A stretch of 64,000 bases of DNA, taken from positions 2,542,001 to 2,606,000 of the forward strand of contig NZ_CP139970.1 in the NCBI RefSeq assembly GCF_034424545.1, read 5' to 3'. The DNA comes from Trinickia caryophylli. Lineage in GTDB: Bacteria > Pseudomonadota > Gammaproteobacteria > Burkholderiales > Burkholderiaceae. This document shows, piece by piece, positions 23,259 to 32,631 of the stretch (the first letter of the stretch is position 1; every line of letters begins with the position of its first letter). Below the pieces are notes generated by a model. That model ran no database searches. It was not told where the DNA came from and saw only the letters and a list, made by a program, of their open reading frames with translations. The translations under genes and the position numbers were made by a program.

Positions 23259-24484
23259 GACCGATCTCCTTCACAGGGGCCGGCTTGGCCGGCTGCGCCC
23301 GTGCCGTCGGTCGCGTCGATCGTCGACAGCGCGGCTCCGAGCCGGTCCAGATCGTCGAGCGTGTGCCCTGCCGAGAGCGAGATGCGCAGCCGCGACGTAC
23401 CCGCCGGCACCGTGGGCGGGCGAATTGCCGGCACCCAGAGTCCCTCGCGCTCGAGGCGCGCGGAAAGTGCGAGGGTTGCCTCGTTGTCGCCAATGACGAG
23501 TGGCTGAATGGCCGTATGCGAATCCACGGGTTGCCAGCGCGTCGCGCGCATCAGCTCGCGCGTGCGTTCGATCAGGGCTTGGAGGTGCGCGCGCCGTGCG
23601 TCGCCTTCATCGCTGGCGATGAGCGCGAGGCTCGCCGATACCGCATGCGCCACGGCAGGCGGCGCGGCTGTCGTGAAGATGTAGGGGCGCGCGCGCTGCA
23701 CGAGCCATTCGATGACGGTTTCGTGCGCGACGACGGCAGCGCCCGCCACGCCGGCCGCCTTGCCGAACGTGCAGATGTAGACGAGATGCGCTGAGCGCAA
23801 CGCAGCCTCGGCGAGCGCACCGCGCCCTTGCGGACCGAGCACACCGAAGCCGTGTGCATCGTCGACGACGAGCCAGGCGCCGTACCTTTCGGCCAGCTCC
23901 AGCAGCGCGGGCAACGGCGCGACGTTGCCGTCCATGCTGAACACTGCGTCGGTCACGATAACCTTCACGCTCGCGTCGGATGCATCGAGCATGGCGGCGA
24001 GCGCCTCGATGTCCGCATGCGGATAGATCTGCACCTCGGCGCGCGAAAGCCGTGCGCCGTCGATCAGGGAGGCGTGATTGAGCGCATCCGAAAAGAGCGT
24101 TGTCCCGCGTCCGGCGAGCGTAGTCAACGCTGCCAGATTCGCCATGTAGCCCGTGCTGAAGCCGAGCGCGCGTGGCGTGTCGACGAAGCCGCCGCAAAAC
24201 GCGGCGAGGTCGTCCTCCAGTCGCACGTGCGCGCGCGAGTGTCCGCCGAGCAGATGAGAGCCCCCGCTGCCGGCGCCGTATCGCGCGCTGCCTTCGGCAA
24301 GCGCGGCAACCAGTGCCGGATGCGCGGCGAGCCCCAGATAGTCGTTGCTCGCGAAGCCCACGAGCGCGCGTCCGTCCACGCGCATGTGCGCGGCGCATCC
24401 GGTGTCGGCCACGCGCCGGCGGCGCGTGAGTCCGCGCGCGTCGAGATCGGCGAGGCCCGCGCGAAGTGTGTCGAGCAGCATCAT
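23255..24484 (-). CDS. bioF: 8-amino-7-oxononanoate synthase
   Basis: A 409-residue PLP enzyme that condenses pimeloyl-ACP (or -CoA) with alanine. Landmarks are [19 protein letters not shown], the glycine-rich [37 protein letters not shown] with the PLP-binding Asp and His, and the Schiff-base lysine in [12 protein letters not shown]. The lysine context, usually TLGKALG or TFGKALG, is TFGKAAG here. I start at ATG 24484, where it overlaps the bioA stop by four bases; a second ATG follows at once. The start further upstream in the same frame would lie inside bioA and is less likely. Confidence 0.96.
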   Translation of the reverse strand: MMLLDTLRAGLADLDARGLTRRRRVADTGCAAHMRVDGRALVGFASNDYLGLAAHPALVAALAEGSARYGAGSGGSHLLGGHSRAHVRLEDDLAAFCGGFVDTPRALGFSTGYMANLAALTTLAGRGTTLFSDALNHASLIDGARLSRAEVQIYPHADIEALAAMLDASDASVKVIVTDAVFSMDGNVAPLPALLELAERYGAWLVVDDAHGFGVLGPQGRGALAEAALRSAHLVYICTFGKAAGVAGAAVVAHETVIEWLVQRARPYIFTTAAPPAVAHAVSASLALIASDEGDARRAHLQALIERTRELMRATRWQPVDSHTAIQPLVIGDNEATLALSARLEREGLWVPAIRPPTVPAGTSRLRISLSAGHTLDDLDRLGAALSTIDATDGTGAAGQAGPCEGDRS

Positions 24485-25896
24485 CGCCCCGTTCCTCCCC
24501 CGAGCGTCGCGTCGAACGCGTCGCACGTGCGCGCCGCCAGCAGCGCTATCGTTTCGGAGTCCAAAACATAGGGCGGCATCAGATAGACCGTTGTTCCGAT
24601 CGGCCGCAGCAGTACCTCGCGCGAGAGCGCCTGTTCGAAAAAGCGGCGTGCGAACGTGCGCGCCGCGTCCCCGTCGAGCGCCGCATCGAAGGCAATGATG
24701 GTGCCGCGGCGGCGCAGATGGCGGACTGCGTCGTGCGATGCGAGCGGCGCCAGCGCATCGAAGAGCGCCGACGATTTTCGCTCGTTCGACACGAGCACCG
24801 CTTCATGCTCGAACAGATCGAGTGTGGCGAGCGCAGCGCGGCAGGCAAGGGGGTTACCCGTGTAGGAATGCGAATGGAGAAAGCCGCGCGTGACATCGTC
24901 GTCGTAGAACGCGTCGAAAACCGCGTCGCGTGTGAGCACGATCGACAAGGGCAGGTATCCACCGCTAATGCCTTTCGACAGACAGAGGAAGTCCGGCCAG
25001 ATTGCTGCCTGCTCGCAGGCGAAGAACGTGCCGGTGCGGCCGCAGCCGACGGCGATCTCGTCTGCGATCAGATGGACGTCGTAGCGATCGCAGAGCGCGC
25101 GCAAGCCGCTCAGGTATGACGGATCGTGCATCGCCATGCCTGTTGCGCACTGCACGAGCGGCTCGACGACGATGGCCGCGATCTGCCCGGCGCGCGCTTC
25201 GAACAGCGCGCGCACGCTATCGAGCGCGCGCGCGGCAACGTCGGCGGCGGTTTCTCCCGCGGCAGCCTGCCGTGCGTCGGGCGAGGCCACCACATGTGCG
25301 CGCTGGATCAGCGCATCGTAGGCATCCTTGAAGAGCGCGACGTCGGTCACCCCGAGCGCACCGATCGTCTCGCCGTGATAACCGTTGGCTACGCATGCGA
25401 ACTCGCGCTTGGCCGAGCGGCCCGCGTTGCGCCAGTAATGAAAGCTCATCTTCAGCGCGATTTCGATGGCCGATGCGCCGTCCGACGCGAAAAACGCGTG
25501 CCCGAGCGTGTGCTGCGTGCGAGCCGCGAGCCGCTCGGCGAGTTCCACCGCGGCCGTATGCGTGCAGCCGGCGAGCATCGCATGCTCCAGCGTATCGAGC
25601 TGCGCCTTCAGCGCCGCATTGATATGCGGATTCGCGTGGCCGAACAGGTTGACCCACCAGGAGCTGATCGCATCGAGGTAGCGGCGGCCGTCCTGGTCGA
25701 AGAGCCAGGGGCCCTCGCCGCGCGCGAGTGCGATAAGCGGCAGGCGCTCGTGATGTTTCATCTGTGTGCAGGGATGCCAGACCGCGGCGAGGCTGCGCGC
25801 AATCCACTCGCGCGAGCCGGTGCGGCCGGTTTCGACGTTCGCCAATCTTTCCAATCGGAACTCCGAGGCACGGACGTCTCGCCCCATAGCGTCCAT
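24481..25896 (-). CDS. bioA: Adenosylmethionine-8-amino-7-oxononanoate aminotransferase
   Basis: A 471-residue class-III PLP aminotransferase that uses S-adenosylmethionine as amino donor to make 7,8-diaminopelargonate. Seen are [73 protein letters not shown] with the PLP-binding Asp, and the lysine in [18 protein letters not shown] 25896 gives about 30 residues more than usual before the core; no good ribosome-binding site is visible, so the start could lie closer to [14 protein letters not shown]. It is the first gene of the operon; 340 bases of non-coding DNA precede it. Confidence 0.94.
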   Translation of the reverse strand: MDAMGRDVRASEFRLERLANVETGRTGSREWIARSLAAVWHPCTQMKHHERLPLIALARGEGPWLFDQDGRRYLDAISSWWVNLFGHANPHINAALKAQLDTLEHAMLAGCTHTAAVELAERLAARTQHTLGHAFFASDGASAIEIALKMSFHYWRNAGRSAKREFACVANGYHGETIGALGVTDVALFKDAYDALIQRAHVVASPDARQAAAGETAADVAARALDSVRALFEARAGQIAAIVVEPLVQCATGMAMHDPSYLSGLRALCDRYDVHLIADEIAVGCGRTGTFFACEQAAIWPDFLCLSKGISGGYLPLSIVLTRDAVFDAFYDDDVTRGFLHSHSYTGNPLACRAALATLDLFEHEAVLVSNERKSSALFDALAPLASHDAVRHLRRRGTIIAFDAALDGDAARTFARRFFEQALSREVLLRPIGTTVYLMPPYVLDSETIALLAARTCDAFDATLGGGTGR

Positions 25897-26170
25897 GCAA
25901 AAAAGCGCGATATGCCCCTCGTTTTATGGGCCGCGAGGCGAGCGGGCAGAACGGGAGCGGACGTGAGAGTAGCGCGTTCCGCCGGACGATGCGAGCGCCG
26001 AAGGGCGCGCGCCGTAAGCCACTTTTCGCGGCCGATCGGCGCTTCTGGAAACGCTTTTCGACAGATCGTTTCGATTGGAAGCAGTTGACGACGGCAGAGT
26101 GAGCCCATGCACTGAAAAAAATCTGTGCGAGGGCATAAAAAAGCGAGGAAAAACGGCGGGGTGACGCACG
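25897..26170. other. Non-coding region upstream of bioA
   Basis: No gene is supported here. The stretch should hold the biotin operon promoter, but no convincing -10/-35 pair or classical BirA operator is visible. A nested inverted repeat lies about 150-185 bases before bioA: GAAACG (26048-26053) with CGTTTC (26067-26072), inside GCTTC (26041-26045) and GAAGC (26078-26082). It is a candidate operator for an unknown biotin-responsive regulator. Confidence 0.4.
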
Positions 26171-26211
26171 AAAAACCGCTCGGCGCCCGAATGTCGGGCG
26201 CATGCGAGCGG
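26171..26211 (-). terminator. Rho-independent terminator of the secreted hydrolase gene
   Basis: Read on the minus strand, CCGCTC pairs with GAGCGG outside and GCGCCCGA with TCGGGCGC inside, around a CAT loop, and TTTTT follows. It starts 25 bases after the hydrolase stop and isolates that gene from the biotin operon. Confidence 0.85.
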
Positions 26212-26236
26212 CTACGCGGCTATGCGGGAACGAGTG

Positions 26237-27547
26237 TCAGCGGCTGGCGACCGAGCGGTCGGCCACCGTGTAGGGGGAGTGCGAGGCGTCGCGCTGATCG
26301 TCGGGCGATGCAGCGGAGGCGGTGCTCGTCTGGTCGCTCCAGACGACCTTGTCGTTCACGGCATAGAGCCGGCAAGGCGAGCCGCTGTTTTCCCTGCGGC
26401 AGTTGGCCAGTGCGACAGACATGGGATCGTCGCCGCCTTCCGCCCACGACCAGGCGCCCGAGTCCGAAATCGCGAACGCGCGGCTCGGATATTGATGAAG
26501 GAACTTGCGATAGGCCGCACGGCCCGCGGCATCGAGGTACGGTACGGCGTTGATCGAATCGAGCGAGGCGAAGCCGCTTGCATGCGGCGCGGCGGGGTTT
26601 TCGACGTAATAGAGCGCACGCGTGGGCATGCCGATGCGCGTGAGGAATGCGTCGACCGACGGCCACCAGATGTTCACCCCGTCGCGGTCGACGACGAGCC
26701 GGTGCGCGTCGTTCTTGTAATTGCCGAAGTCGACCATCTGCGCCGGTGCGCCATGCTCCGTATAGGCGGCGTACATGCCCGAAATGAGCGTGGGGGTCCA
26801 GATCGAATCGTTGTCGCCGTAGATCCAGAGAGACGGCACAGTTGCATGCTCGCCGTAAGCATCGAATGCCTGGGTGAGATGCCGCTGCCAGTCGCTGCAG
26901 GCGTCTTGCCGCAGGCCGCCCGCGAAATTGATGAGGCCGCGCACGCCGGGCGCGGCTGCCGCGCCGTAGGCGATGGTCGCGAGGCCGCCGTGCGATGTGC
27001 CGGCCACGACCATATGCGACGCATCCACATAGGGCTGCTTCGCCATATAGGCGACGGTCGCGGCAACATCCTCCGCCTGCGCCATGCCGTTCCTGGCCAC
27101 GTCGCAGCCTTCCTGGCGGTAGGTGCCGCCGGAATTGGCGAAGCCTTCACGGTTGGGGGCAACCACGACGTAGCCGCGGCGCACGAACTCGCGCGCGAAT
27201 GCGAGCGGGCGGCTGCGGGCCTGCTGGCGGGGGTCGCCCGGCATCTTGCCGTGGTTGAACACGACCATAGGGAAAGGGCCCGCGCCGTCCGGCTTGAAAA
27301 TCGTGGCTTCGAGCGTCAGCGAGCCAGTGGAGCCGACGGGGATGCGTACGATGCGCTCGTTCAGATCGGCGGCCAGGTGCGGCAAGCCGGTGTCGCCGAA
27401 GTCGAGCCGTGCGACATTGGCGGCCGAAAGGGGACCCGGCTCGTTCGAGGCGAGCGTCGCATCGTGTGACGCGGCGCCCGATCCCGCATGGGCGGCAACC
27501 CATGCGCACGCGCTCAACCATCCGACCAACACGTTTTTCCAACTCAT
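26237..27547 (-). CDS. Secreted dienelactone-hydrolase-like alpha/beta hydrolase
   Basis: A 436-residue protein. Signal peptide: MSWKNVLVGWLSACAWVAAHA with cleavage after AHA. The alpha/beta-hydrolase core shows VVFNHGKMPGDP (oxyanion region), VVAPNREGFANSGG, the nucleophile elbow AGTSHGGLATIA (Ser), the acid in YGDNDSIW and the base in YKNDAHRL. It resembles periplasmic dienelactone-hydrolase/dipeptidyl-peptidase-like esterases; the substrate is unknown. Several cysteines (for example QEGCDVARN and RQDACSDW, then NCRRENSGSPC) suggest disulfides, in keeping with export. It is a single gene closed by a strong terminator. Confidence 0.85.
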   Translation of the reverse strand: MSWKNVLVGWLSACAWVAAHAGSGAASHDATLASNEPGPLSAANVARLDFGDTGLPHLAADLNERIVRIPVGSTGSLTLEATIFKPDGAGPFPMVVFNHGKMPGDPRQQARSRPLAFAREFVRRGYVVVAPNREGFANSGGTYRQEGCDVARNGMAQAEDVAATVAYMAKQPYVDASHMVVAGTSHGGLATIAYGAAAAPGVRGLINFAGGLRQDACSDWQRHLTQAFDAYGEHATVPSLWIYGDNDSIWTPTLISGMYAAYTEHGAPAQMVDFGNYKNDAHRLVVDRDGVNIWWPSVDAFLTRIGMPTRALYYVENPAAPHASGFASLDSINAVPYLDAAGRAAYRKFLHQYPSRAFAISDSGAWSWAEGGDDPMSVALANCRRENSGSPCRLYAVNDKVVWSDQTSTASAASPDDQRDASHSPYTVADRSVASR

Positions 27548-27971
27548 GCGCGCCTGCTCTGAACGATGCTTTCAAAGGACGGTTCCACCGTCCGGTTACA
27601 ACCTGTTCGAATCAGTATCCGCGCTCTTCCTGCAAGGCCTTTGCTCGAAAAGAGACCGGCAATGGCCGCAATTCGCCTCTTGGCAGACCGGACGAGCCGG
27701 CGCGACGGCGGAAGAGCGCGGGAGCGTGGCGCGCATCGCACGCCAGGGGCAAAACCGGCGGGCGAGCCGATCGATTGCCTGACGTGATTTTGACGGCAAA
27801 CGCAAGCCGCAGGCGATTGGCGAAGATTCGGAAATCGTCTGAACGATGCGCGTCACAAGCGAGCCCTCATCCTAGCCGGACAAAATCCGCATGTGCAATG
27901 CTGGAGAACCCGGTCTCGATGCCACAGCGAAGCGGGGTGGTTCCGACGGCGGCACGCGGATGCCCGCCGCA
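27548..27971. other. Non-coding stretch between the secreted hydrolase and ychJ
   Basis: No gene is supported; the short frames present have no start signals or domains. A GGACGG/CCGTCC hairpin lies near 27579-27595, just upstream of the hydrolase gene start and possibly in its leader. The 3' end runs into the 9-base tandem repeat at 27972-28034. Confidence 0.4.
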
Positions 27972-28034
27972 GGGATCGCAGGGATCGCAGGGATCGCAGG
28001 GATCGCAGGCACCGCAGGCACCGCAGGCATCGCG
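27972..28034. repeat. 9-bp tandem repeat, seven units
   Basis: Four identical units GGGATCGCA (27972-28007) are followed by two GGCACCGCA (28008-28025) and one degenerate GGCATCGCG (28026-28034). The array ends 10 bases before the ychJ stop codon on the opposite side. The identical first four copies suggest recent slippage, so the copy number may vary between strains. As nine is a multiple of three it would be frame-neutral, but I see no gene reading through it. Confidence 0.9.
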
Positions 28035-28044
28035 AAGCGCGATG
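28028..28044 (-). terminator. Hairpin abutting the ychJ stop codon
   Basis: CATCGCG (28028-28034) and CGCGATG (28038-28044) pair perfectly around AAG and begin at the base after the ychJ stop on the minus strand. There is no U-tract; the tandem repeat follows. Confidence 0.35.
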
Positions 28045-28515
28045 TCAGCGCTCGCTTACGTCACCGTCCACATAGCGCCAGCGTCCCACCGCATCGCGCG
28101 CAAAGCGGCTCACCTCGTGCAGGCGGTGGCCGCGCGCGCCCGACTTGTAGCGGGCGACGAACTCGACCGTCGCATGGGCGTCGTCGATCTGCTGCGCGTG
28201 CTTGATCTGCAGCCCCAGCCAACGCGGCGCGTCCGGCGCATCGGGATCGACGTCGAGATCGGGCGGGCAGGTGGCCGGGTCCCAGGTGTCGCGCAAATAG
28301 TGGGTATCGCCGATCACATAGGCGCTGTAGCGCGAGCGCATCAGCTCGAGCGCCGTCGGCGCCGGCCTGGCTCCGCTCAAGTAACGCCCGCAGCACTCGG
28401 CGAAGCGCGGTGCCTTGGCGTCGGCTGGGCGCCCTGGTGCCGCTCCCCCACAGGGGCACGGCTCGCCGGCCGGGGGCAGGGGCGCTTTGTGCGTGGAATC
28501 TTTCGGAGTCCTCAT
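28045..28515 (-). CDS. YchJ-family protein with a SEC-C-like zinc motif
   Basis: A 156-residue soluble protein of the YchJ/UPF0225 family. The N-terminus has PCPCGG and then FAECCGRYLSG, the cysteine pattern of the SEC-C-type zinc-binding motif; the body contains TALELMRSRYSAYVIGDTHYLRDTW and FVARYKSGARGHRLHEVSRFAR, which form the NTF2-like fold of this family. The usual C-terminal second SEC-C motif is absent. Function is not known. It is the last gene of the minus run headed by liuR, 55 bases after the acyl-CoA dehydrogenase. Confidence 0.85.
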   Translation of the reverse strand: MRTPKDSTHKAPLPPAGEPCPCGGAAPGRPADAKAPRFAECCGRYLSGARPAPTALELMRSRYSAYVIGDTHYLRDTWDPATCPPDLDVDPDAPDAPRWLGLQIKHAQQIDDAHATVEFVARYKSGARGHRLHEVSRFARDAVGRWRYVDGDVSER

Positions 28516-28570
28516 CGGTTCGAATGTTTACATTTTGCTGTCGAAGGGCGCCGCGCGGCCCGATTCCGTG

Positions 28571-29701
28571 TTACGCCAGAGCGCGGGCGATAAGGATCTT
28601 CTGTATATCGCTCGTGCCCTCGTAAATCTGGCAGACGCGCACGTCGCGATAGATGCGCTCGACCGGAAAGTCGTTCACGTACCCATAGCCGCCGAATGCC
28701 TGCAGTGCGGCGGAGCAAATCCGCTCGGCGGCCTCGGACGCGAAGAGCTTCGCCATGGCTGCCTCGGCGAGGCACGGCAGGCCCGCATCCTTGAGCGCGG
28801 CCGCATGCCAGACGAGCTGACGCGCGGCTTCGAGCTGCGTCGCCATTTCCGCGAAACGGAACTGTACGGCTTGATGATCGAACGTGCGCTGGCCGAAGCT
28901 TTCGCGTTCCTTGGAATAGGCGAGCGCGGCCTCGAAGGCGGCGCGCGCCATGCCGACGCTTTGAGCCGCGATGCCGATGCGCCCGCCTTCGAGCCCCGAA
29001 AGGGCGATCCGGTAACCCTCGCCCTCGGCGCCGATGCGGTTGGCGGCCGGAATGCGGCACTGATCGAAGAGGATCTGCGCCGTATCCGACGAATGCTGCC
29101 CGAGCTTGTCCTCGAGCCGCGCGACCACGTAGCCGGGCGTGGCCGTCGGCACGATGAATGCGCTGATGCCGCGCTTGCCGGCCGTTTTGTCGGTGACCGC
29201 GAGCACGATCGCGACGTCGCCGTTCTTGCCGCTCGTGATGAACTGCTTCACGCCGTCGAGAACGTACGTGTCGCCCTCGCGGCGGGCTGTCGTGCGCAGC
29301 GCCGACGCATCGGAGCCTGCCTGCGGCTCCGTCAGGCAGAACGCGCCGAGCATTTCGCCGCGCGCGAGCGGCCCAAGCCAGTCGCGCTTTTGCGTGTCGT
29401 CGCCGAAGGCGAGCAGGATGCTGCACACGGGGCAGTTGTTGACCGACACGGCTGTGGAGGTGCCGCCGTCGCCGGCTGCGATTTCCTCGAGAATCAGCGC
29501 GAGCGCGAGCGCATCGAGCCCCGCGCCGCCATACGCCTGCGGCACGAGCACGCCATAGGCGCCGAGTTCGGCAAGTTGGCGGTGCACGTCCTTCGGAAAG
29601 GTGCGCTCGCGGTCCCAGGCCGCGGCCTGGGGGACGATTGCATCCTGTACGAAGCTGCGCACCGCGTCGCGGATCATCGTGTGATCCTGGTCAAGCACCA
29701 T
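28571..29701 (-). CDS. Acyl-CoA dehydrogenase (short-chain type)
   Basis: A 376-residue FAD enzyme. Landmarks: LGAFCLTEPQAGSDAS (first family signature), DTYVLDGVKQFITSGKNGDV, RESFGQRTFDHQAVQFRFAEM, the second signature QAFGGYGYVNDFPVERIYRD and the catalytic Glu in QIYEGTSDIQKILIARAL. The Glu position after QIY is typical of short-chain and 2-methyl-branched acyl-CoA dehydrogenases rather than isovaleryl-CoA dehydrogenase. Electrons go to ETF. It lies with a thiolase and an SDR downstream of a LiuR-type regulator, so branched-chain or short acyl-CoA oxidation is likely. I start at ATG 29701, where the fold begins. Confidence 0.92.
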   Translation of the reverse strand: MVLDQDHTMIRDAVRSFVQDAIVPQAAAWDRERTFPKDVHRQLAELGAYGVLVPQAYGGAGLDALALALILEEIAAGDGGTSTAVSVNNCPVCSILLAFGDDTQKRDWLGPLARGEMLGAFCLTEPQAGSDASALRTTARREGDTYVLDGVKQFITSGKNGDVAIVLAVTDKTAGKRGISAFIVPTATPGYVVARLEDKLGQHSSDTAQILFDQCRIPAANRIGAEGEGYRIALSGLEGGRIGIAAQSVGMARAAFEAALAYSKERESFGQRTFDHQAVQFRFAEMATQLEAARQLVWHAAALKDAGLPCLAEAAMAKLFASEAAERICSAALQAFGGYGYVNDFPVERIYRDVRVCQIYEGTSDIQKILIARALA

Positions 29702-29784
29702 GTTCGTTCGTCTCCTGTTCGCGTCGTCCGGCTGACGTCTCGTGTTTCGCTTGCCGTGTTCTTGTGCGGCGTTCGTCCACTCGC

Positions 29785-30465
29785 TTACCACTCCACCGCG
29801 GTGCCGTCGTACTGAACGAACCGCCCGTTGAACTCGCTGCGCGCGGCGCGCGCTTCGGCGATGACTTCGCGCATGCCCGCCACGCTGCGCTCGGGCGTCA
29901 GCGCGGCGCCCGACCCGCCCATGTCCGTGCGCACCCAGCCGGGGTTCAGCGCGAGGCACGTCGCGCGCCGCGTTTGCAACGAGGCCACGCGCAGCGCGCT
30001 GTTGAGCGCCGCCTTGCTGGCGCGATAAAGCCAACCCGTCGTGCCCGTCGCCTCGCCGATGCTGCCCATCCGGCTCGAGAGTACGGCGAGCACGCCGTCC
30101 ACCGATTCGACGAGCGGCAGCAAGACCGGCATGAGCAGCATCGGCCCGCGCACGTTCGTGCTCATGACGTAGTCGAAATCGTCCGCCGAAAACGGTTCGA
30201 CACCTTCGGTGTGAGGGCCGTAAACGCCCGCCACGATGATGGCGACGTCTAGCCGCTCGCCGGAGAGTTTGTCTGCGAGCGCGTCGATGTCGGCGGTTTC
30301 GGCGATATCGAGCGCGAGCGGCTCGGCGCCGAACGCCGATTCGAGTTCGGCGAGGGCCTTGCCGTCGCGCGCCGTCGCGATGACGCGCCAGCCCGCGCTG
30401 CGATACTGCCGTACGAATTCATGCCCGATGCCGCGCGAGGCGCCGACGATCAATGCCGTGCTCAT
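29785..30465 (-). CDS. Short-chain dehydrogenase/reductase
   Basis: A 226-residue Rossmann protein. The cofactor motif GASRGIGHEF is at residues 8-17, with ATARDGKAL after the second strand suggesting NADP. VAIIVAGVYGP replaces the usual NNAG, and the catalytic set is SSRMGSIGEAT (Ser), then YRASKAALN (Tyr and Lys). It is close to the csgA-type/C-factor-like branch of small SDRs. The substrate is unknown. It lies between acyl-CoA dehydrogenase and thiolase on the same strand. The start at ATG 30465 gives a natural N-terminus (MSTALIVGAS). Confidence 0.88.
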   Translation of the reverse strand: MSTALIVGASRGIGHEFVRQYRSAGWRVIATARDGKALAELESAFGAEPLALDIAETADIDALADKLSGERLDVAIIVAGVYGPHTEGVEPFSADDFDYVMSTNVRGPMLLMPVLLPLVESVDGVLAVLSSRMGSIGEATGTTGWLYRASKAALNSALRVASLQTRRATCLALNPGWVRTDMGGSGAALTPERSVAGMREVIAEARAARSEFNGRFVQYDGTAVEW

Positions 30466-30572
30466 CCATTTTTCTCCGCAAAGCCCGCGCGAAGCGGGCG
30501 GTCTGCAGGCCGACGGACGCTGCGCCCGTCGACTCCGAAAAGCCTGCGGCCCCGAAGGTCGCGGGGGGCCGG

Positions 30573-31778
30573 TCAGACGATCTCGATGCCCATCGCGGTG
30601 GCTTCGCCGCCGCCGATGCACAGGCTCGCGACGCCGCGCTTGGCGCCTTGCTTGCGTAGCGCACCGATCAGCGTGACGAGAATGCGCGCGCCCGATGCGC
30701 CGATCGGGTGGCCGAGCGCGCAGGCCCCACCGTTGACGTTCACGCGCGCATGCGCGAGATCGTGCTCTTTCATCGCCGCCATCGCCACAACCGCGAATGC
30801 TTCGTTGATCTCGTACAGATCGACGTCGGCGGACCGCCAGCCGTTCCTGTCGAGCAGCTTGCGAATGGCGCCTACCGGCGCCGTCGTGAACCGCGACGGC
30901 TCCTGTGCGAACGTCGAATGCCCGACTACGTGCGCAAGCGGCGTCGCACCGAGCTTTGCGGCCGTCGAGGCGCGCATCATCACGAGCGCCGCGGCGCCGT
31001 CGGAGATCGACGACGAGTTGGCCGCGGTCACGGTGCCCGTCTTGCTGAAGGCGGGCTTGAGCGTCGGGATCTTTTCCACGTTGGCCTTGAACGGCTGCTC
31101 GTCTCGCGCGATCGTCACTTCGTCGCCCTGGCGGCCCGCCACCTTGACCGGCGCGATTTCCCATGCGAACGAGCCATCCTCGTTGGCGCGCTTCGCCCGC
31201 GCGAGCGATTCGACGGCGAACGCATCCTGTGCCTCGCGCGTGAAGCCGAGCGACGCCGCGCACTCCTCGGCGAACGTACCCATGAGACGGCCCTTGTCGT
31301 AGGCGTCCTCCAGGCCGTCGTAGAACATGTGGTCGATCACCTGCCCGTGGCCCATGCGCATGCCGGCGCGTGCTTTCGGCAGCAGGTACGGGGCGTTGGT
31401 CATGCTTTCCATGCCGCCCGCGACGGCCACGTCGACCGAACCGGCCGCGAGCATGTCGTGCGCGAACATGGCGGCGCGCATGCCCGAACCGCACATCTTG
31501 TTGATGGTCGTGCAGCCCGTGGCGAGCGGCAGCCCCGCGCCGAGCGCGGCTTGACGGGCCGGCGCCTGGCCGAGGCCGGCCGGCAGCACGCAGCCCATCA
31601 GCGCCTCGTCGACTTGCGCGGCCTGCAGTCCGGAGCGCTCGAGCGCGGCGGCGATGGCGGCGGCGCCCAACTGCGGCGCGGCGAGCGAGGCGAATTCGCC
31701 CTGAAAGGCCGCCATCGGCGTGCGGGCGGCGGCGACGATCACGATGGGATCGCGCCCAGCTTGGTTGGGATCACTCAT
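30573..31778 (-). CDS. Acetyl-CoA C-acyltransferase (thiolase)
   Basis: A 401-residue thiolase. Cys96 in TTINKMCGSGMRA is the acyl-carrying nucleophile; GGACALGHPIGASGARI gives the catalytic His, and ASLCIGGGEATAMGIE the second Cys. FAEECAASLGFTREAQDAFA and NEAFAVVAM are typical of biosynthetic thiolases that condense or cleave acetoacetyl-CoA. Its start overlaps the carbonic anhydrase stop by eight bases, so it is tightly coupled to that gene. It could feed PHB synthesis or close leucine/beta-oxidation breakdown. Confidence 0.94.
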   Translation of the reverse strand: MSDPNQAGRDPIVIVAAARTPMAAFQGEFASLAAPQLGAAAIAAALERSGLQAAQVDEALMGCVLPAGLGQAPARQAALGAGLPLATGCTTINKMCGSGMRAAMFAHDMLAAGSVDVAVAGGMESMTNAPYLLPKARAGMRMGHGQVIDHMFYDGLEDAYDKGRLMGTFAEECAASLGFTREAQDAFAVESLARAKRANEDGSFAWEIAPVKVAGRQGDEVTIARDEQPFKANVEKIPTLKPAFSKTGTVTAANSSSISDGAAALVMMRASTAAKLGATPLAHVVGHSTFAQEPSRFTTAPVGAIRKLLDRNGWRSADVDLYEINEAFAVVAMAAMKEHDLAHARVNVNGGACALGHPIGASGARILVTLIGALRKQGAKRGVASLCIGGGEATAMGIEIV

Positions 31779-32535
31779 GTTTGATCTCCTTCGCGACGCC
31801 GTCGACGATTTGCGCGACCTTGTCGAGTTCGGCCGCGTCGGCGGCCACGATGTCGATGCCGGCCGAACCGGCGCCTTGCGCGGACAGGCCTGCGATACAG
31901 CGCTCGTACGTGCTCTGCAGCTTCTCGGGGTTCGAGATCGTCATGCCGAGATTGCGCACGCGGCCGTCGTGCACGCCGTAGGCCCAGGCGTGGACCGTCA
32001 ACGGCTGGCTGCGGGCCCAGGCGTCGCCCACGATCGTCGTGCGGCAGACGTTGACGACCTGTTCGATCGTATTGAGTTCGACCAGGCGCCGGTGCCGCAC
32101 TTCGCCCATCGGCCATTCGTCGAGCAGCGCCGCATGCTTCGCGCGCACGTCGTGAATGTGATGGAGCCAGTTGTCGGCAAGCCCGACGCGGCGGTTGACG
32201 AGCGCTGCGCCCACGCCGGAACAGCCGTAATGGCCCACCACCATGATGTGCTTGACCTTGAGGAGATCGACGGCGAACTGGATCACCGACAGGCAGTTCA
32301 GATCGCTGTGCACGACGACGTTGGCGATGTTGCGATGAACGAACACCTCGCCGGGCGGCAGGCCGATGATCTGGTTCGCCGGCACGCGCGAGTCCGAGCA
32401 GCCGATCCAGAGATATTCGGGCGCCTGCTGGTGAGCCAGGCGCGAGAAGTACTCGGGGTCCTCGGCGAGCTTGCGCTCGACCCAAGCCTCGTTATTGGCG
32501 AACAATTGAGCGAGAGGATGTTGAGTGTCGGTCAT
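31771..32535 (-). CDS. can: Beta-class carbonic anhydrase
   Basis: A 254-residue zinc enzyme that interconverts CO2 and bicarbonate. Zinc ligands are Cys46 (WIGCSDSRVPAN), His102 and Cys105 (VVGHYGCSGVGA); Asp48 and Arg50 form the catalytic dyad. FVHRNIANVVVHSDLN and ADNWLHHIHDVR are typical of the Can branch. It is about 30 residues longer than Escherichia coli Can because of a C-terminal Ala/Asp-rich tail. It lies between aceK and the thiolase on the minus strand; bicarbonate supply for carboxylases is the likely role. Confidence 0.95.
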   Translation of the reverse strand: MTDTQHPLAQLFANNEAWVERKLAEDPEYFSRLAHQQAPEYLWIGCSDSRVPANQIIGLPPGEVFVHRNIANVVVHSDLNCLSVIQFAVDLLKVKHIMVVGHYGCSGVGAALVNRRVGLADNWLHHIHDVRAKHAALLDEWPMGEVRHRRLVELNTIEQVVNVCRTTIVGDAWARSQPLTVHAWAYGVHDGRVRNLGMTISNPEKLQSTYERCIAGLSAQGAGSAGIDIVAADAAELDKVAQIVDGVAKEIKHE

Positions 32536-32631
32536 GGTTTCGGTCGATGGTTGAACGGCTGCGCAACGGCGGATGCGGGCCTCGGCGAGCGGCGCGGGAG
32601 CGGGCACGCGAGGCTTCGCGCGCCCCGCCGC

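Noticed and set aside
27596..27856. An 86-codon minus-strand frame in the non-coding stretch
   Set aside because: Basic, cysteine-scattered composition without start signal or domain.
27972..28034. CRISPR-like array
   Set aside because: Units are 9 bases, directly adjacent, without spacers; it is a simple tandem repeat.
28415..29815. A 466-codon plus-strand frame
   Set aside because: It lies opposite the acyl-CoA dehydrogenase, which has both family signatures.
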